Shown here piece by piece: positions 32,601-46,120 of a stretch of DNA of 64,000 nt; the stretch's first letter is position 1; each line of letters begins with the position of its first letter. The notes below the pieces were generated by a model, which was given only the letters and a program-made list of their open reading frames with translations, ran no database searches and was not told where the DNA came from. Location: contig NW_019091529.1 of NCBI RefSeq assembly GCF_001949145.1, forward strand, positions 350,804 to 414,803. The letters run 5' to 3'. The DNA comes from Acanthaster planci. Its lineage: Eukaryota > Echinodermata > Asteroidea > Valvatida > Acanthasteridae. Position numbers and translations under genes: made by a program.

Positions 32601-35600
32601 ACTTTCAGTCATTCTCAGATGACAGGGCAGAAACCGGTAGGGCTGTAACACGATTACACCAACTGCATGCTCTTATATTTTATAACAATGACGTAAAGCT
32701 TGAATGAAGAATGCCGGAATATAATAAAACATGGCAGATAATATATCATTTCCAATCAATCAGTTAAGTAAGAGCCGAATAAAACAAAAATCAATTCCTT
32801 GGTGATCCAAAGTCGCCCGATACGGATTTGAACGTTAACTGTTGTAACTAATGAAGAGAAAAGTTACAGAGCGCCCTCAATAGTTCGTTTTTTGCACCTG
32901 AATGCCTCCTCAATCACGTTTAAAGACTATATTTTTTACTAGAATGCCTGTCAGTTTTGCTGTTAAAGTGCGTTTGGTGAGATTTGGGAGTACAACCTTT
33001 GGCCTTAATCTGGGACAATCGTCGTTACACGTTTATCTAAAGGGTAGCTGCAATCAGTGTTTTTGTTACAAACCTGTAAAATGCACCTTTATACCTCAAT
33101 AAACCTTATTTTAAACTTTGGTTTCACTATTTCAAAGGGTATTTTAATGCCTTTTTGGTTTTTATGCTAATGAGTGTTTGCATATTTATGAACAAAACGT
33201 CATCTCAGGAAGAAGCCTCAATGTTACATTGGTTTGTACACAAAAAGGTTCTGCGTTTTTTGTAGATTTTCCTGGACTAAGTTTTCTCTTCTTTGCTGAT
33301 TCATTGTATTTAAGAAACCATCAATCCTCTCTCAGAAATGTTTTGAGTAAGTAGATTCTTGGTTCACAATTTGAACAGAAATACCTATGTACTGAACCGT
33401 GTCTCCCCAAGATGACTTCACAGCAAAAGCACCCTCAGTTGTCTTGGAAAACATGGATAATTTTGATTGTTTAAAAGTGTGCACTTTTCAATGCATTTAA
33501 CCAACTAAGAAAGTGCAAGAGCTTTCATACATTGAAGAAAAGTACAAAGATGCTGGAAAATTGTGTCGAAGAAAAATTCATTGCAGCTACACTTTAAGTC
33601 ATTGTGCAGTGGATGCATGTATGTGCATTCCAGTGAATTTGATTACTTGCGTTTTATTTTCTTTTTATTCCACGGTCACCATGTTTCCTGTTCCATGTTG
33701 CAAAGATCTCGCCCCTGGTTTCAATCCACCCTTTGTGTTATTTATTCACAGTTTCTTCCAGATTAGTACGTCACCCCCAAATTATTCTGGTCAATTGCAG
33801 GTCTTAAATCTCTGGATTTCTGATTATCAGGGCATCATCTATACAGACAGTTTTCTTCATTAAGTCACCCTGCTTGTTATTTGCCATACGGTTGTTGTGT
33901 TACCCTTTTAGGCCATGCTTCCTCTTCAAAGTGAACCCATTCACTTCTTCACACGTATGCACCTGTAGCAAATCTCGTTTTTTAGTTTGTGAGGCTTTGA
34001 AAGCCACCCTGACGAAACTCAACGTCATCGACAGTATGCTCTGTCCGAAACATGGTGGTACCAAAAACTTCAATACAATATACAAACTCACTTCAATATA
34101 CAAACGTTCAAAAAAATCTCATCTTATAATGACAGCTTACATTAAAACTTCTGCACCAATCACACGAGTTAAATCGGGACTTGGTACCAGTCCCTATAAT
34201 TTTTCATTATTAGGATAAGTTCCTTGTGCGTTTCTTGCTCATGTGATAATTAAGCTGTGATGTGAATTTGACACGTCATAAGAAACATTTAGCGAGAGCC
34301 AGCCGAGACAAATGTGTGACTGAGGGCAAACTCAATTGGCATGGCTATTCCCCCCTTTTAATATTCATTTTAACTTTGGTTTTCATATTTGATCCTACTA
34401 CAAAGAAGCATCAATTTTCAGCTCAAACTGTTCAGTTCGTGTAAGCAGTACATGAGGACCTTCAGGTATTCAACGTGTCCACACGCAAAGAAGTTTATTG
34501 AAACTCCATCGCCTTATATGGTATCATTACGACAAAAAGTAATCGACTGCAGTGAAACCAGCCACGTCGTCCTCTACTAAATACAGAAAATTCACATAGT
34601 AAATACGAACGATGCATGAACAAAATTACTTAACCAATCCTTGTGCCGATAAAGCTTCTACATCACTCCCGCCTAATGGAATTGCCAGTACGTCATCATA
34701 TCCCCAAACGTGATTTATACCGATCTCTTTGCTTCCGTATCTCCTAGTAAAGTTTTCCGTTCACAGAAGACTGTAAAAAGAGACCCACGTTTGCACCGCC
34801 TTAAGCACCCGCAGCATGACTTGATTAATATTTGCTACTTCCGGATCCTCCCTCTGAGCTTATAATATATAGCTTGCTTGCGGCACATTCAATCAGCAAG
34901 TAGCCTGTCAAGGTAAAGTGGTAGGGATAGTAGAATGTAGATAAATATATTGCTATTTGTCTTTGGCACTTAAGCCCGGGACGACCGCGTGTCCTAGATT
35001 CGTCTTTGTCAAATGCAGCAGCTTAGCAACTCACATACCCCTGCGGTTCATTTGAAGTGTATCGCAGGCTTCAAGATGAGGAAAAAAAATTTTCCGATGA
35101 CAGTGCCATCATAATAACACAAAACATGAGAAAGATAAGAAAATTAAGAAAATAAAACTAAATATATAACTAGATAAGACAATTTATATATGAAATTTTA
35201 TTTTTAAAAATACGGGGAAATCACAAAGCCATTGGCCAGCACATAAATTCCAAGTCAAATTGCATACAACACGTAATTCCTTGGGTAATCTTGGCTTTGG
35301 ATCTTGGCTTAGAGGTTACTTGAAACCATGCTCGTGGAGACCATTAAAAACACGAGAGCTGCGCCTTGTTTGAATCTAATCTGGGTGACCGTGATGTATC
35401 GAACTCCACATTTTTCCCAGACCTTTTCAATCGATCACACAGGTGAAAACAAACCCAGGCTCTCATGCGTTTGTGCTCCTTTTCAAGTGATTATCCAGAG
35501 AAAACACGCTTTGACACAGGTAAGTTAACTGCACGACATACAAAATGAACAGTGCCGTACTGAATGTGCATTCATTAGACAGGTAAATCACGTTAAGTCT

Positions 35601-38600
35601 TCGAACAGAATTATTCCGTGGTCATAAATAATTGTACAGAATAAAATTATCATGCTTACGAAAGCTTCAGTCTTGAAAAAAGCCTTTGATTTCCATTTGT
35701 TTCCCTAACAGTAACGTCAGTACCGGTATTTTTCTTCCAATTTATTCTATTGTCATAAACTGTGAAAGAAAATTGCCCTTCACAAAAGCTTCAGTTTTTG
35801 GAAAAATTGCCTTTGAAATCCCACTCGTTGATACACAACGTGTAGTCTATGTGAAAACCGCGCGCTCGAACGCGGAGGTTACACGGAGTAGAACGGGCAA
35901 ATACTCATATTACACAATGTGTACATCTGGGATTCGAGGTATCATACATAGTTGGTCAACAGCATGTTATATTCTGAGGGAATTCTTTCTACCTGGCAAC
36001 CTGTAACGGCAAGGCTGTTTTAGTTCCCTTTTACATATTTCTCAACTATTTTTCAATCTTGAGTCATTGCCGATGTTTAATGATGATGGGAAAGAGAATT
36101 CAAGGTTGTAAATCTGTAAATTGTAAATCTTGTGGCACGAGTCAACTCATTTCAATATAATGACTCGAGTTGAGTCATTTACCTGTTGGGTCTCGAGTCG
36201 CCAGATATTGTGGCTTGAGTCAGACTCAAATCTGGACTGGACGGATCCAGACAGGCTTTGCAAGAAGGGTGTCATTCATCACATACAAATGCAAGTTCTT
36301 ATACTTTGACTTTGAAGCAGCCCATTTAGATCAATTAGGGCGTTCCTTTTATTTTTTTAGTTCTCACATTGTTGATAAATTATAAAACGAAGGGAAAGAC
36401 TTTTTTCAAGACAATTATCATTTTTCTCTTTTTTTCTTTGTACGAATTTTGGACACGGTTGGCGACATAAAAAAGGCTTTTCCCTTTGTCACAGCAAAAA
36501 AAGGTCAGTCGGAAATGAGAATAGAATGAACTGTGGACACCGTAATACAATTTAGGGCACACACTTTGAAGGAGTCATTTATTACAACGATTTCAACATT
36601 TAATTGATTTTAAATTGGTCAGAAATTTTCTGGCGTCATTGTGAAAGTCGCGATCTTAAAACAAAACAGGTGTTATCCGCCAGCCGTCTAATTACTGGAG
36701 TCAATGACTCGACTGGAGTCCGACTTGAGTCACAATTTATGGCGACTCGACTCCAGTTCCGACTGGTACATGACTCTACTCAAGTCCCCTATCAGAAGAC
36801 TGGATTCGATTGCAAGCTAACAAGACTCAAGTCGGGACTCGAGAAAACCGCTCAACGAGAAATAGTTGCCATCAGACGGTGCTGGTTTATCGTGCTCGCG
36901 TTGTCACAAATACAGTACGGTATCCTACCCATACCCTACATACCAATAATAGCGGCTGTTGCCCGTCCTCCATAGTACAACAAACAAACACCATGTCCTG
37001 GACTAACACCATGTGGTTCAAGTTAGTAGCAGGTATTGCTAACCGGGAACCTGACTTAGAGAACATTTCTTAATTTGTGATGTCATCATTGTCTTGGCAA
37101 TTTCTTATTATTCTAGACTCTTGGTGGAACGCCGGCTACATTTTACCGCCTGATTCACACAATATTGTGCCTTTATTTCAAAACACAAATGGACATTTAC
37201 ATACAAGAAATTGATGGGATTTCAAGCTATTCATGGTGACAGACGACTAAGATGGAAAGCTTGCGATAAGACACGTCTCCTGACGACGGACAGANNNNNN
37301 NNNNNNNNNNNNAGAAATTGTCCTTCATTGAATGGCAATAACTGGCACCTATTTTATTTCCATGAGGAGTAACATGTGGTGTCACCAAATGTATTAGCTC
37401 TGATGAGAATAGAAATACCCCCAAAAGTAACATGTTCTTTTGTGTTTATATGTTGTATTGTGGTTTTGTTTTTATTTATGACTCTATTTGACTCGAGCTG
37501 AATACTTGACTCAATTGACTTCTTTACATTATGTCTGGTATCGGCTCAAGACACTACATTAACGGACTCAATTTAATCGACTCCTGGCCATTTCACCATC
37601 GCAAACATTCCAGACCGGTGCATGCACTGTTCAATTTGCATATTCTCCTCTGCTGCTTTGGAATTCATGAATTTTGTACCAAACTACAATACCCTCATGA
37701 TCACTTTCAGCGGTTACACGATACATGTATTTTGTTCACCCGATTTTCTTTTTCAGGTACTTTGAAGCTCTCCCGGGGAAATTAGAGTACAATCAATTAA
37801 CAGGGATGCAGTGGTCGCCCACTTACCTTTAATTAGCCTTTTTCTAGCCTTGGCCCACTCTATTCGGCCCATTGTCGTCAGCAAACCCACAGGGTGAGAT
37901 GCAGGGTGCTGGTGCGATACATCCACGATACGTTTCAACTGACTGAGAAGGTCTTGCTCACTTAACCGCTTGAAATTGACAATAACGTCCAGTACAAAAA
38001 ACTACGAAGAAAGGCACAAGACAATGAAAATGTCATCGACAACATTTTGCCAGCACCAAGAAAACTTTGTGCTCGTCTTGGTAGTTAATGGGAGTGCTAG
38101 AGGTCATTTATCTGGAAGGCGGAATGCCTTACATTACATTAACTTGAAAGCTCCATTCTTAAGTCTATGTACTTGTCAGTTGCATTTGTATTTCTCGGTC
38201 TAGTTATTTTATCGGTAGATTTTTAAAAATCCCTCTTGATGAGACGCTATATATTACTTCAAAGAGACTTTCATTACAAAATCCAGAGAAATACATTTGA
38301 CAGTTTTGTATACTTCCCAAGATTTCGATATGAATTAAACAATCACAACCAAGGAAAATTCAGCTTATCACTTACTAATCAAACCTGAGTAAAAAGGTGC
38401 ATGTACTGTGTCATACAGTGAATAAGTGAGGAAGCTGTACCTAGAGGCTTCCTTCACAGACAGGAAATAGTTCTCAGAATACAATTCTCAGATCAAAATA
38501 TAAAAATGAGCAAAAAACGCTTTGCATCAGAACAAAATTTGTTATACCCAGCAAGAAATGAGACCGAGGGGTACCCCCCCCCAACATGTCCAATCCCTAT

Positions 38601-41600
38601 ACACATTCCAGACGATTGTTACTTAACAAATCCCCCGAGATGTCTGAAAGGAATTCCCCAGATTCCTGCGAGACAATGACCAACACAAAGCAGGGGGGGG
38701 GGTTCTCTCCGTCTCATACCTTGCTGCATATAAAATTTGTCCACAATTCTTGACGTAGACGGGTGCCGTTACCTCCAAGATATCCTGACGGCAATGTCTA
38801 TGAAGCTGAAAGTCTATAAGTTTATATGTCTCTGATAGCACCGTACTAACGACATTGACATCTGAAAATTGACCAAGATCGGCGTTCATTATATTATTAC
38901 ACTGTCAGTCTCTTTCAACAAAACAAGCCATGCCACGTGACTGCAACGCTATTTACGCCAATTATAATTAATTCTTTGTTTTCCTTACATACCCAACCTT
39001 TTTGATGTTCGATACTTCCAACTTTCGGCAAGTCAGCCGAAACAGCTATTGCTTTCCTTATTATTGGCTTTTTAGAAGGGAAGTGCTTTAGACGAGCATT
39101 GACTTGGCATGATGATGACGTCATAATGTGACAAGTCACTTGACATAAAAAGTGCACTCTTCAAAGCACTGTATCTGGTGAAGTACATTATCCATTGGGT
39201 TCAAATCTTCCAGATATCTTAGAAGGGGTTCGTTTTAGACAAAAAATTGATTTGATGTGAAAATGACGTCATTTTGTAACAAGTCACGTGACAAAAGGTG
39301 CACTCTTCAAAGCGTTATACGTCTTGGAGTGCATGCCTGATTGGGTTAAAACCCTGCTGATATCTTGAATGAAAGTGTTTTAGGCAAACATTGACACCAT
39401 GCTATAATGACGTCATCAGGTGAAGTCACGTGACATTAAAGGGCACTATTTAAGACTCTACATTTCCTGAAGCGTATTTCTTTTGGGGTTCATACCTTGC
39501 AGATACCTTGACAGTGAAGTGATTTAGACGATTATTTACCTTATGTGATGATGACGTCATCAGGTGACAAAGTCATGTTTCACTGTTTAAAGCCCTCAAT
39601 CTTCTAAAGTACATATCCCATCGTGTTGAAACTTTGCAGATAATAAGAAAAGGAAGTGTTTCAGTCGATGTTTTTTTTTACCTGATGTGGTGATGACGTC
39701 ATTTTGCGACAAGTAACTGCACACTGTATTTCGTGACATACATGATCTTGCAGATATCTTGAAAGAGGGCTTTAGACGAACATCGAACTTATGTGATGAT
39801 GACGTCATCATGTGACAAGTCACGTGACATTAAAGGTACTTCTTTAGAGGCCTATATCTCGTGAACTACAATACTACATGTCTGATTGGGTTGAAATTTG
39901 ATAGATAGCTAGCATGGAAGTGTTATATAGAAGATGACATGATGTGAAGGGTGCAAACTTTAATTCGTTTTATCTCCTAATGTCCGAAAGGGTTTGAATA
40001 TTTCGTCGTAACAGGGTTGCCCAAAATATTATTAGAAACTTTGGGAATTTTTTGTAGCTCTTGGATAGATGTTTGATTAAGAAGTGAGAAATCCGAATGT
40101 GGAAGTATCTCAAATGAAGAAATGCCCTTTTCTTAAGAAAAAAGGAAATGCCAAAAAGCCCTTCGCTCTCTTCTTCTTCTGACAGACAAAACTTCCAGTT
40201 TGGTCATTTACATTTTGGATAACTAGAATAACGGGCTGTAACTTTATGATACCTATGAGTTGCGCCGACACATCGTAGGCATGTCGTGTTTCGTTGCGTT
40301 TTCGCGGAATGAGTATACCAGGCAAGATCACGGAAGAAGGACACGGAAGGAGTTACAACTCTGGCACATCAAAGTGCTCGATGATCATCACCGCCCGGTC
40401 AGACGAACAATAGTAAATATTCCATTATAAGGAGTGATCGTACGTGAGAATTCATAAAATACCTTATTGTGTAAATTCCGTAATAAAAATGATTCAAATA
40501 AAACACAATGTCTTGTAAACACACATGAACACTTCGGGTACACAGCTAAAAACGCAACTGTGCATGCATTAAATTTGATGTTGTCAGACCAATACCGAGC
40601 ACCAACGATGGCATGAATATTCAACATCTTATACTGCAGTACACAACATTTTAAGGATGCAGATTACCACCGAAAAAAATCGTCGATGGTCTTGGGGTAA
40701 AGGGTTTTGTATGGTTGTGAAACAGATGGTGGGTAGCATGCCTTCGCTTCGCTCTGGCGGGCATGCCAGAAAGCGGTAATTGGCCAGATGTTATAGCCCA
40801 GGTAGTTCAAGCTTCTTCTGTGTCCTTCCTCCATGGCATGATATGGGTCCGAGGGGTACCCCCCCCCACACACACACACCCATATAACCCATCCAAGCCC
40901 CAAAGACACTCTAGACTAGTGGTACCTAACACATGCCCCTAGATGTGTGAAAAGAATTCCCGAAATTCCGATCAGACAATGACAAACACAAAAGGGGATT
41001 CTCTCCGTCCTATATCTTGTTAGATTGTAACCTCAGGCTTACCTGATTATTGCATGCGACGATGATATGTTCTGGTTCAGGCATTACACTGCTAGAGGGT
41101 GAAACTAGGCTGTCTTTTACCTCGCCTGGAACGCGATACGACGAGAACAGCCGGTAGTATTGCTCCATACATAATGGTTGACCAGGCTTGTGATGCCGTA
41201 CCCTGTCAACCGGCAGAGCTCGTCTAGTTATACAACAGAAACAAAAACTATCACCGATATGTCTATTAAAAGGTTTTACCTTATCCAGGTCTTGTGTGGG
41301 TCCATGGGAGCAAAATGATTTTTTTGAAACGACTATATAACTTATTCGTAACAGAATCATCATCCCCTGCCAAGGAAGGTGGTGGCCCGATTTTCGATAT
41401 TTTGTCGCTTTAGATTTCAAAAAACAGTGGGGGCCGAGTGGCTGGCTCGCTGGGTTTTTTTTTTTAGGTCTTTTTTTTTTACAATCGTACTTAGATTGCT
41501 TCGTCAACAAATCCAGTCTGCCGATTTCTTAAACGTCAAGTGCGCAACACTTCATCTACCGCGGACTGCAGCTCCAACCAGGCAGCCAGTCGTTAATCCC

Positions 41601-44600
41601 ATAAATTAATTGACTCTATGAGCCGGAAAGCAATCAATAGATTCAATTACAGTAATGGGCTGAGAAATGCTACGCAAGATTCATAATGATTTTGGGGGTC
41701 GTTTCGAACATTGCGATGCGTCATAGTTTGAAGGGGTTTTTAGACGAGGACATATGGCTCCTATATCGTGCGTGGAATAATTGCACTGACACAAAAAGTG
41801 AATGGGCAAACAAGTTTACTTACGCATCAATTATGACTTTGTAATCCAGTATGCCAGATATTAGTTTTGCTGCAAATCTACAGAAATAAAGAAGCAGTCA
41901 AAATCTGTTGTCAATGTCCTTTTTTTTTAATGTTAAATTAGGCAACTCAAACGCACGTCAACATTTTCAACTGCGAGATCTTCAAAAATCTTAAACGCCT
42001 AATCACGCTGACGCATAGGGCAGAGAGAGTGAGTTTAAAAAAATGTCATTTGAATGCCCACTGAAGATCAATGATAATTAAGATATTTGTGATTTTAAAT
42101 AACCTTTATCAATTAATTAACAATTGTCTGTAATCATGAAGACTGTACACAAGGAGACAATTAGATTGTACATGAACTAGAGTAGTAAAATAAGTCACTT
42201 CCTTTTGGAAAGGCGGTTTTAATTAGTACGTTTAAAGCCAGACAAGGTCCCCGGGACCAAAAGTAACCGAGCCCAAGCTACTTTTGTTTCTATTCATAAA
42301 TACCTCTTAGGGTAGAAAAGCGAAATAAAGTCGAAAATTAACTTTCTGCAATGGTTTCACTCACCACTAGTATCATACATTTTCGAAAACACCCCTCCAG
42401 CTTTAGAAATAGTAATATGCCTCACGCGCGCAGGACTAATCTCCTGAGAGACTAGTCCGAAGGGACACTATTTTTGAAATGACACCTCATGCGTATTCTT
42501 GCGCATACATTTTTGCTAGTCATGGCACCGTTCTGGTCGAAAAAAGCTTGCAACGTGCACGTATCACCTGTCAGGAGCGTGGTGCCACGCGGTAGATGTA
42601 GTGGCTTCCTAAATTCGTCTTGGTAGGTAGACTTGGTGCCAAGTCGGTAATTGGTTTGATAAAAATTGTTTTGCAAGCGCAAAATCCTTGCGATCTTCAC
42701 CTGCATTACTGACACGTTAAAATGTATTTCTACCTTTGCGCAGGGACGTTGGTTGCCTCGTTCCCGACTAGCCGTTGATCGACAATCTACTTACCGACTT
42801 AAAGAATTCATTTTCAGTTTTCTGGACAACAAATGGGAACTGGCTCTCAAGACTTCCAGGAAGCACTCTGACTGGACTGTATTCCAGAGGGGATGCATTA
42901 GCAATCTTATGCAGTACGTGTTCCAACCCACTTCTTGATTCACATTTATACTGTGTCCGTAACTGATTTTAGTAAAATAAAACGTAACGATTTGACATGG
43001 AGTCACAGAAGGTACAGTTGTCGGTAAAACCATTACCCTCTTTGACCCCATTAAAATAGTTAAGATAATCGTCGTAAAAGCTAACCAAGTCGGAGCTCTA
43101 AGCAGTGTCGTGAAAGATACGTATGTAATAGTAATAAGAATAATATTAATAATAATAACAATGAGACGAACGTCCTGTTTGTCGGTTGACAAAAACTTAG
43201 CTGTTTAAAAAAATGAAGTTGCAACGGGCGGGAATCGAACAGCTGTCGTTTAGTCCACGGTTCAAAGTTAACACTCACAGTGTATGCAGGGCTTAATCAC
43301 ATACGCTTCAGAAGATACAGTGCATTTACAGGCATGGAACAGGCCAAAATCAAATTCGGGTCTGCGGGATTACTAACCTCCTTACTACATTAGAGTCTGA
43401 CAATACACCCTCATACGCTTTCCCCGCCACGTGGTTGGCATTTTGCCAGGTTCCCCCAATGTAACGGAGCTCCGATCCGTTACACGCTTTCAGCCTGGTT
43501 TCCATATCGACGTAAAAAACACAGAGGGCAACACAATCAAGACACAAAGTACAACGCAGACAAATGGAAACCTGTCAAACGGAAGTGTCGCCGATAACGC
43601 AAATCAGCCCCAGACGGATCAGCAAAGTTGAGCCCCGTTCAACTTTGCCGACTGTCTGCGTTGAGTGGCTGAGTAGGCCTGTGCAAACACGCACACTGGC
43701 ATGACGGGCGTACAACGATGTTTCTCTCGCTGGGTATAACTAATTTTGTTCATTTTCTCCTTATTACTAGCACATGCAGCCCTAATCGTCAACAAAATAG
43801 CTGACCATTAACAAATTACATCAAACTAGACTATCAGTTTGGCTTCAAGATGAGACATTGCCACCTAAAAAAGGCATTTTGGGCGAAAATGTTCCGAGTT
43901 TCGGGCGCCATTTTGTTATATTGTTTGGGTAGAGTGACGTCACATTGCGTCTCATCCACATCTTGCAAACCGTCTGCGTTACAACTGACCATGTGGAAAC
44001 CAGACTTTACTTGTACAAATCATGTGGCTCTTACCGCTACGGCTCTTACCCCTACGGGCATTTTCAGCACACGGCAATTTTTTTTATCATTAGCCGCACA
44101 AAGTGTGTATGAACATTGCAACGAGCCAAACACTGTAGACAATGGATGCATATATTTACTCTAGCTTTCGGTGGGCAACTGCAGACTTAAACGGTTGGGA
44201 TTGATTTGGGGAGGATTTCTGATGATTTGAAAGTCTTTTCGCTATAACTTCCGGTCTGATGACGTCATTAGCCCGACTTTTTTAACGAAAAGTTGAATAC
44301 GTTAGGGTTATTGTATTTACCAATTTTCAAGCCATTCCAACAAACATTACCACCTCTTCAAAATAGATTTGTAACATTTTTCTACCAAACAGTAGAGGGC
44401 GCTCGAGTGTTGCATGACGTCACAGGTGCATGTTTAGAGGAATATTATTGGTTCGGAGACTAACACCGTTGAAGTGTTTAGATAACTTGTTCCATAGGGA
44501 TGAAGCACTGAAGCAAACGATCTCTTTCTCCAAGATCACTTAGAGGAGACATGGCCCACGAGGAGTTTATTGTTAGATCTCATGTTATCCCGATTAGACG

Positions 44601-46088
44601 AACGCAGTTGAATGAGGTCTGAAAGGTAAGATGGGAGCATACCGCCACTGTTTTGAAAGTAATTAGGTCCTTCAAAGGCAGCCAATGAAGATTTCTCTAG
44701 ACTGGAATGATGTGTTGGGTTATCTTAGTCCTAGTGACAATCCCAGCCGCAACATTCTGGAGACAGTCAGACGACTTGACTGTTTTTGCGGTAAATTGTA
44801 CAGTAATGAGTTTCCCATACCAAGGCGATTGGTGACACAGACGAGGATAAGCTTCTCATTGGCGTCCTGCGTGAGATATTTTCTGGTCGGTCCCATATTG
44901 TGTAAATGAAGTGATGAAGTCCAGCAAACTGAGGAAATGCTGGCTTTGTATGACACTGTAGAATAAAAAATGGCTCCCGGATTGCGAACTTCAAGTGATG
45001 CAGAGACATGAGAATATCAATTTTATTGCGTATCAATATCAATTTTACGAGCCAACGATGATAAACTCAGTTTATTGAACCAATAATGATAAACTTCATT
45101 TAGCTTTAAGAAGTTGATACACATCCAGTCACAGATCTCATCTATAAACGGCTCCAGTTGATGAACTGCCATTTCTGCTCTGCTTTGAGGTCCAAAACAG
45201 ATGCTTGAGGAACTCCTGATGCGAGAATCTTGGAAGCGGGAATGAATACTTGTCATGAATCTGTAGTCATTGTGACCAATTAGAGAGGTAAGATCGAAAC
45301 AAGCAAAATGCTGTACCATCAAAGCCAAGGTGCTGAAGGCGTGAAATATGAGATGATCAACTGTGCCGAGGACTGATGATAAATTGAGAAGAACAAGTGC
45401 GGTGCGTTTCACATTATCCATGGCAGTCAATGTGTCGTTCTGAACTCTAATCAGTGCAGTTTCAATGCTGTGGTTAGGCCGGTAGGCAGATTGATACTTA
45501 TTAACAAGACAGTTGTATCAGAGGGAAGATGACAATCTGACAAGTACCACGCGTTCAGTTTAGAGAAAGAAAGGGAAGGTTGGAGACTGGACGGTAGTTC
45601 TCATATCTCTTTAGGTCAAGGTTGTTGTTTTTTCAAGAGTGGACGTACAATGGCAGATATTAGTGATAGCTTTAGTGGCAATACCAGATGTGAGTGATTG
45701 GTTGACTATGCAGGATAATAATGGCACAATGCAATCTGTGCATTTCTTCAATTGATCTATTGGAATCGGGTCCAGACAACAATAATCTGGGTGGACATGC
45801 GGAGCTTTCAACTCCAATTCCAGTTGAGGCAGTCGTCGGAAAACTGTGACGGATCGCTTGCATCTTCTGCGTAAAGTGCTTGGAGAACCCGGAGGCAAGA
45901 TGACCCTCAGATTTCATGGAAGGAAGTACATGTACATTCAAATTTGTCTACGTGCGTGCCAACCGTCAGGCTCTATATACTGTCTAATACCAAAATTGGT
46001 GTAACTACACTTATCTTTACATAAATGGTTTGTAGTTCGTATAGTACAACATTACAAAATTAATAATACGGCATAATTATCTCAACAT

Positions 46089-46120
<32 letters not shown>

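Larger units (their letters stand above)
32486..37826. other. CHAT intron 6, no gene recognised
   Basis: About 5.3 kb. It holds two GACTCGAGTC-rich repeat blocks and the N gap. Open frames are short and without family likeness. Confidence 0.45.

Noticed and set aside
38746-38800. Possible CHAT exon with CTTTCAG acceptor and GGAG/GTAACG donor
   Set aside because: Encoded peptide matches nothing in the family, and the missing FFVLDV block was found in exon 6 instead.
43210-43270. tRNA gene suggested by a GTTCGATTCCC B box on the minus strand
   Set aside because: No A box at proper distance and no cloverleaf; at most a fragment of a tRNA-derived repeat.
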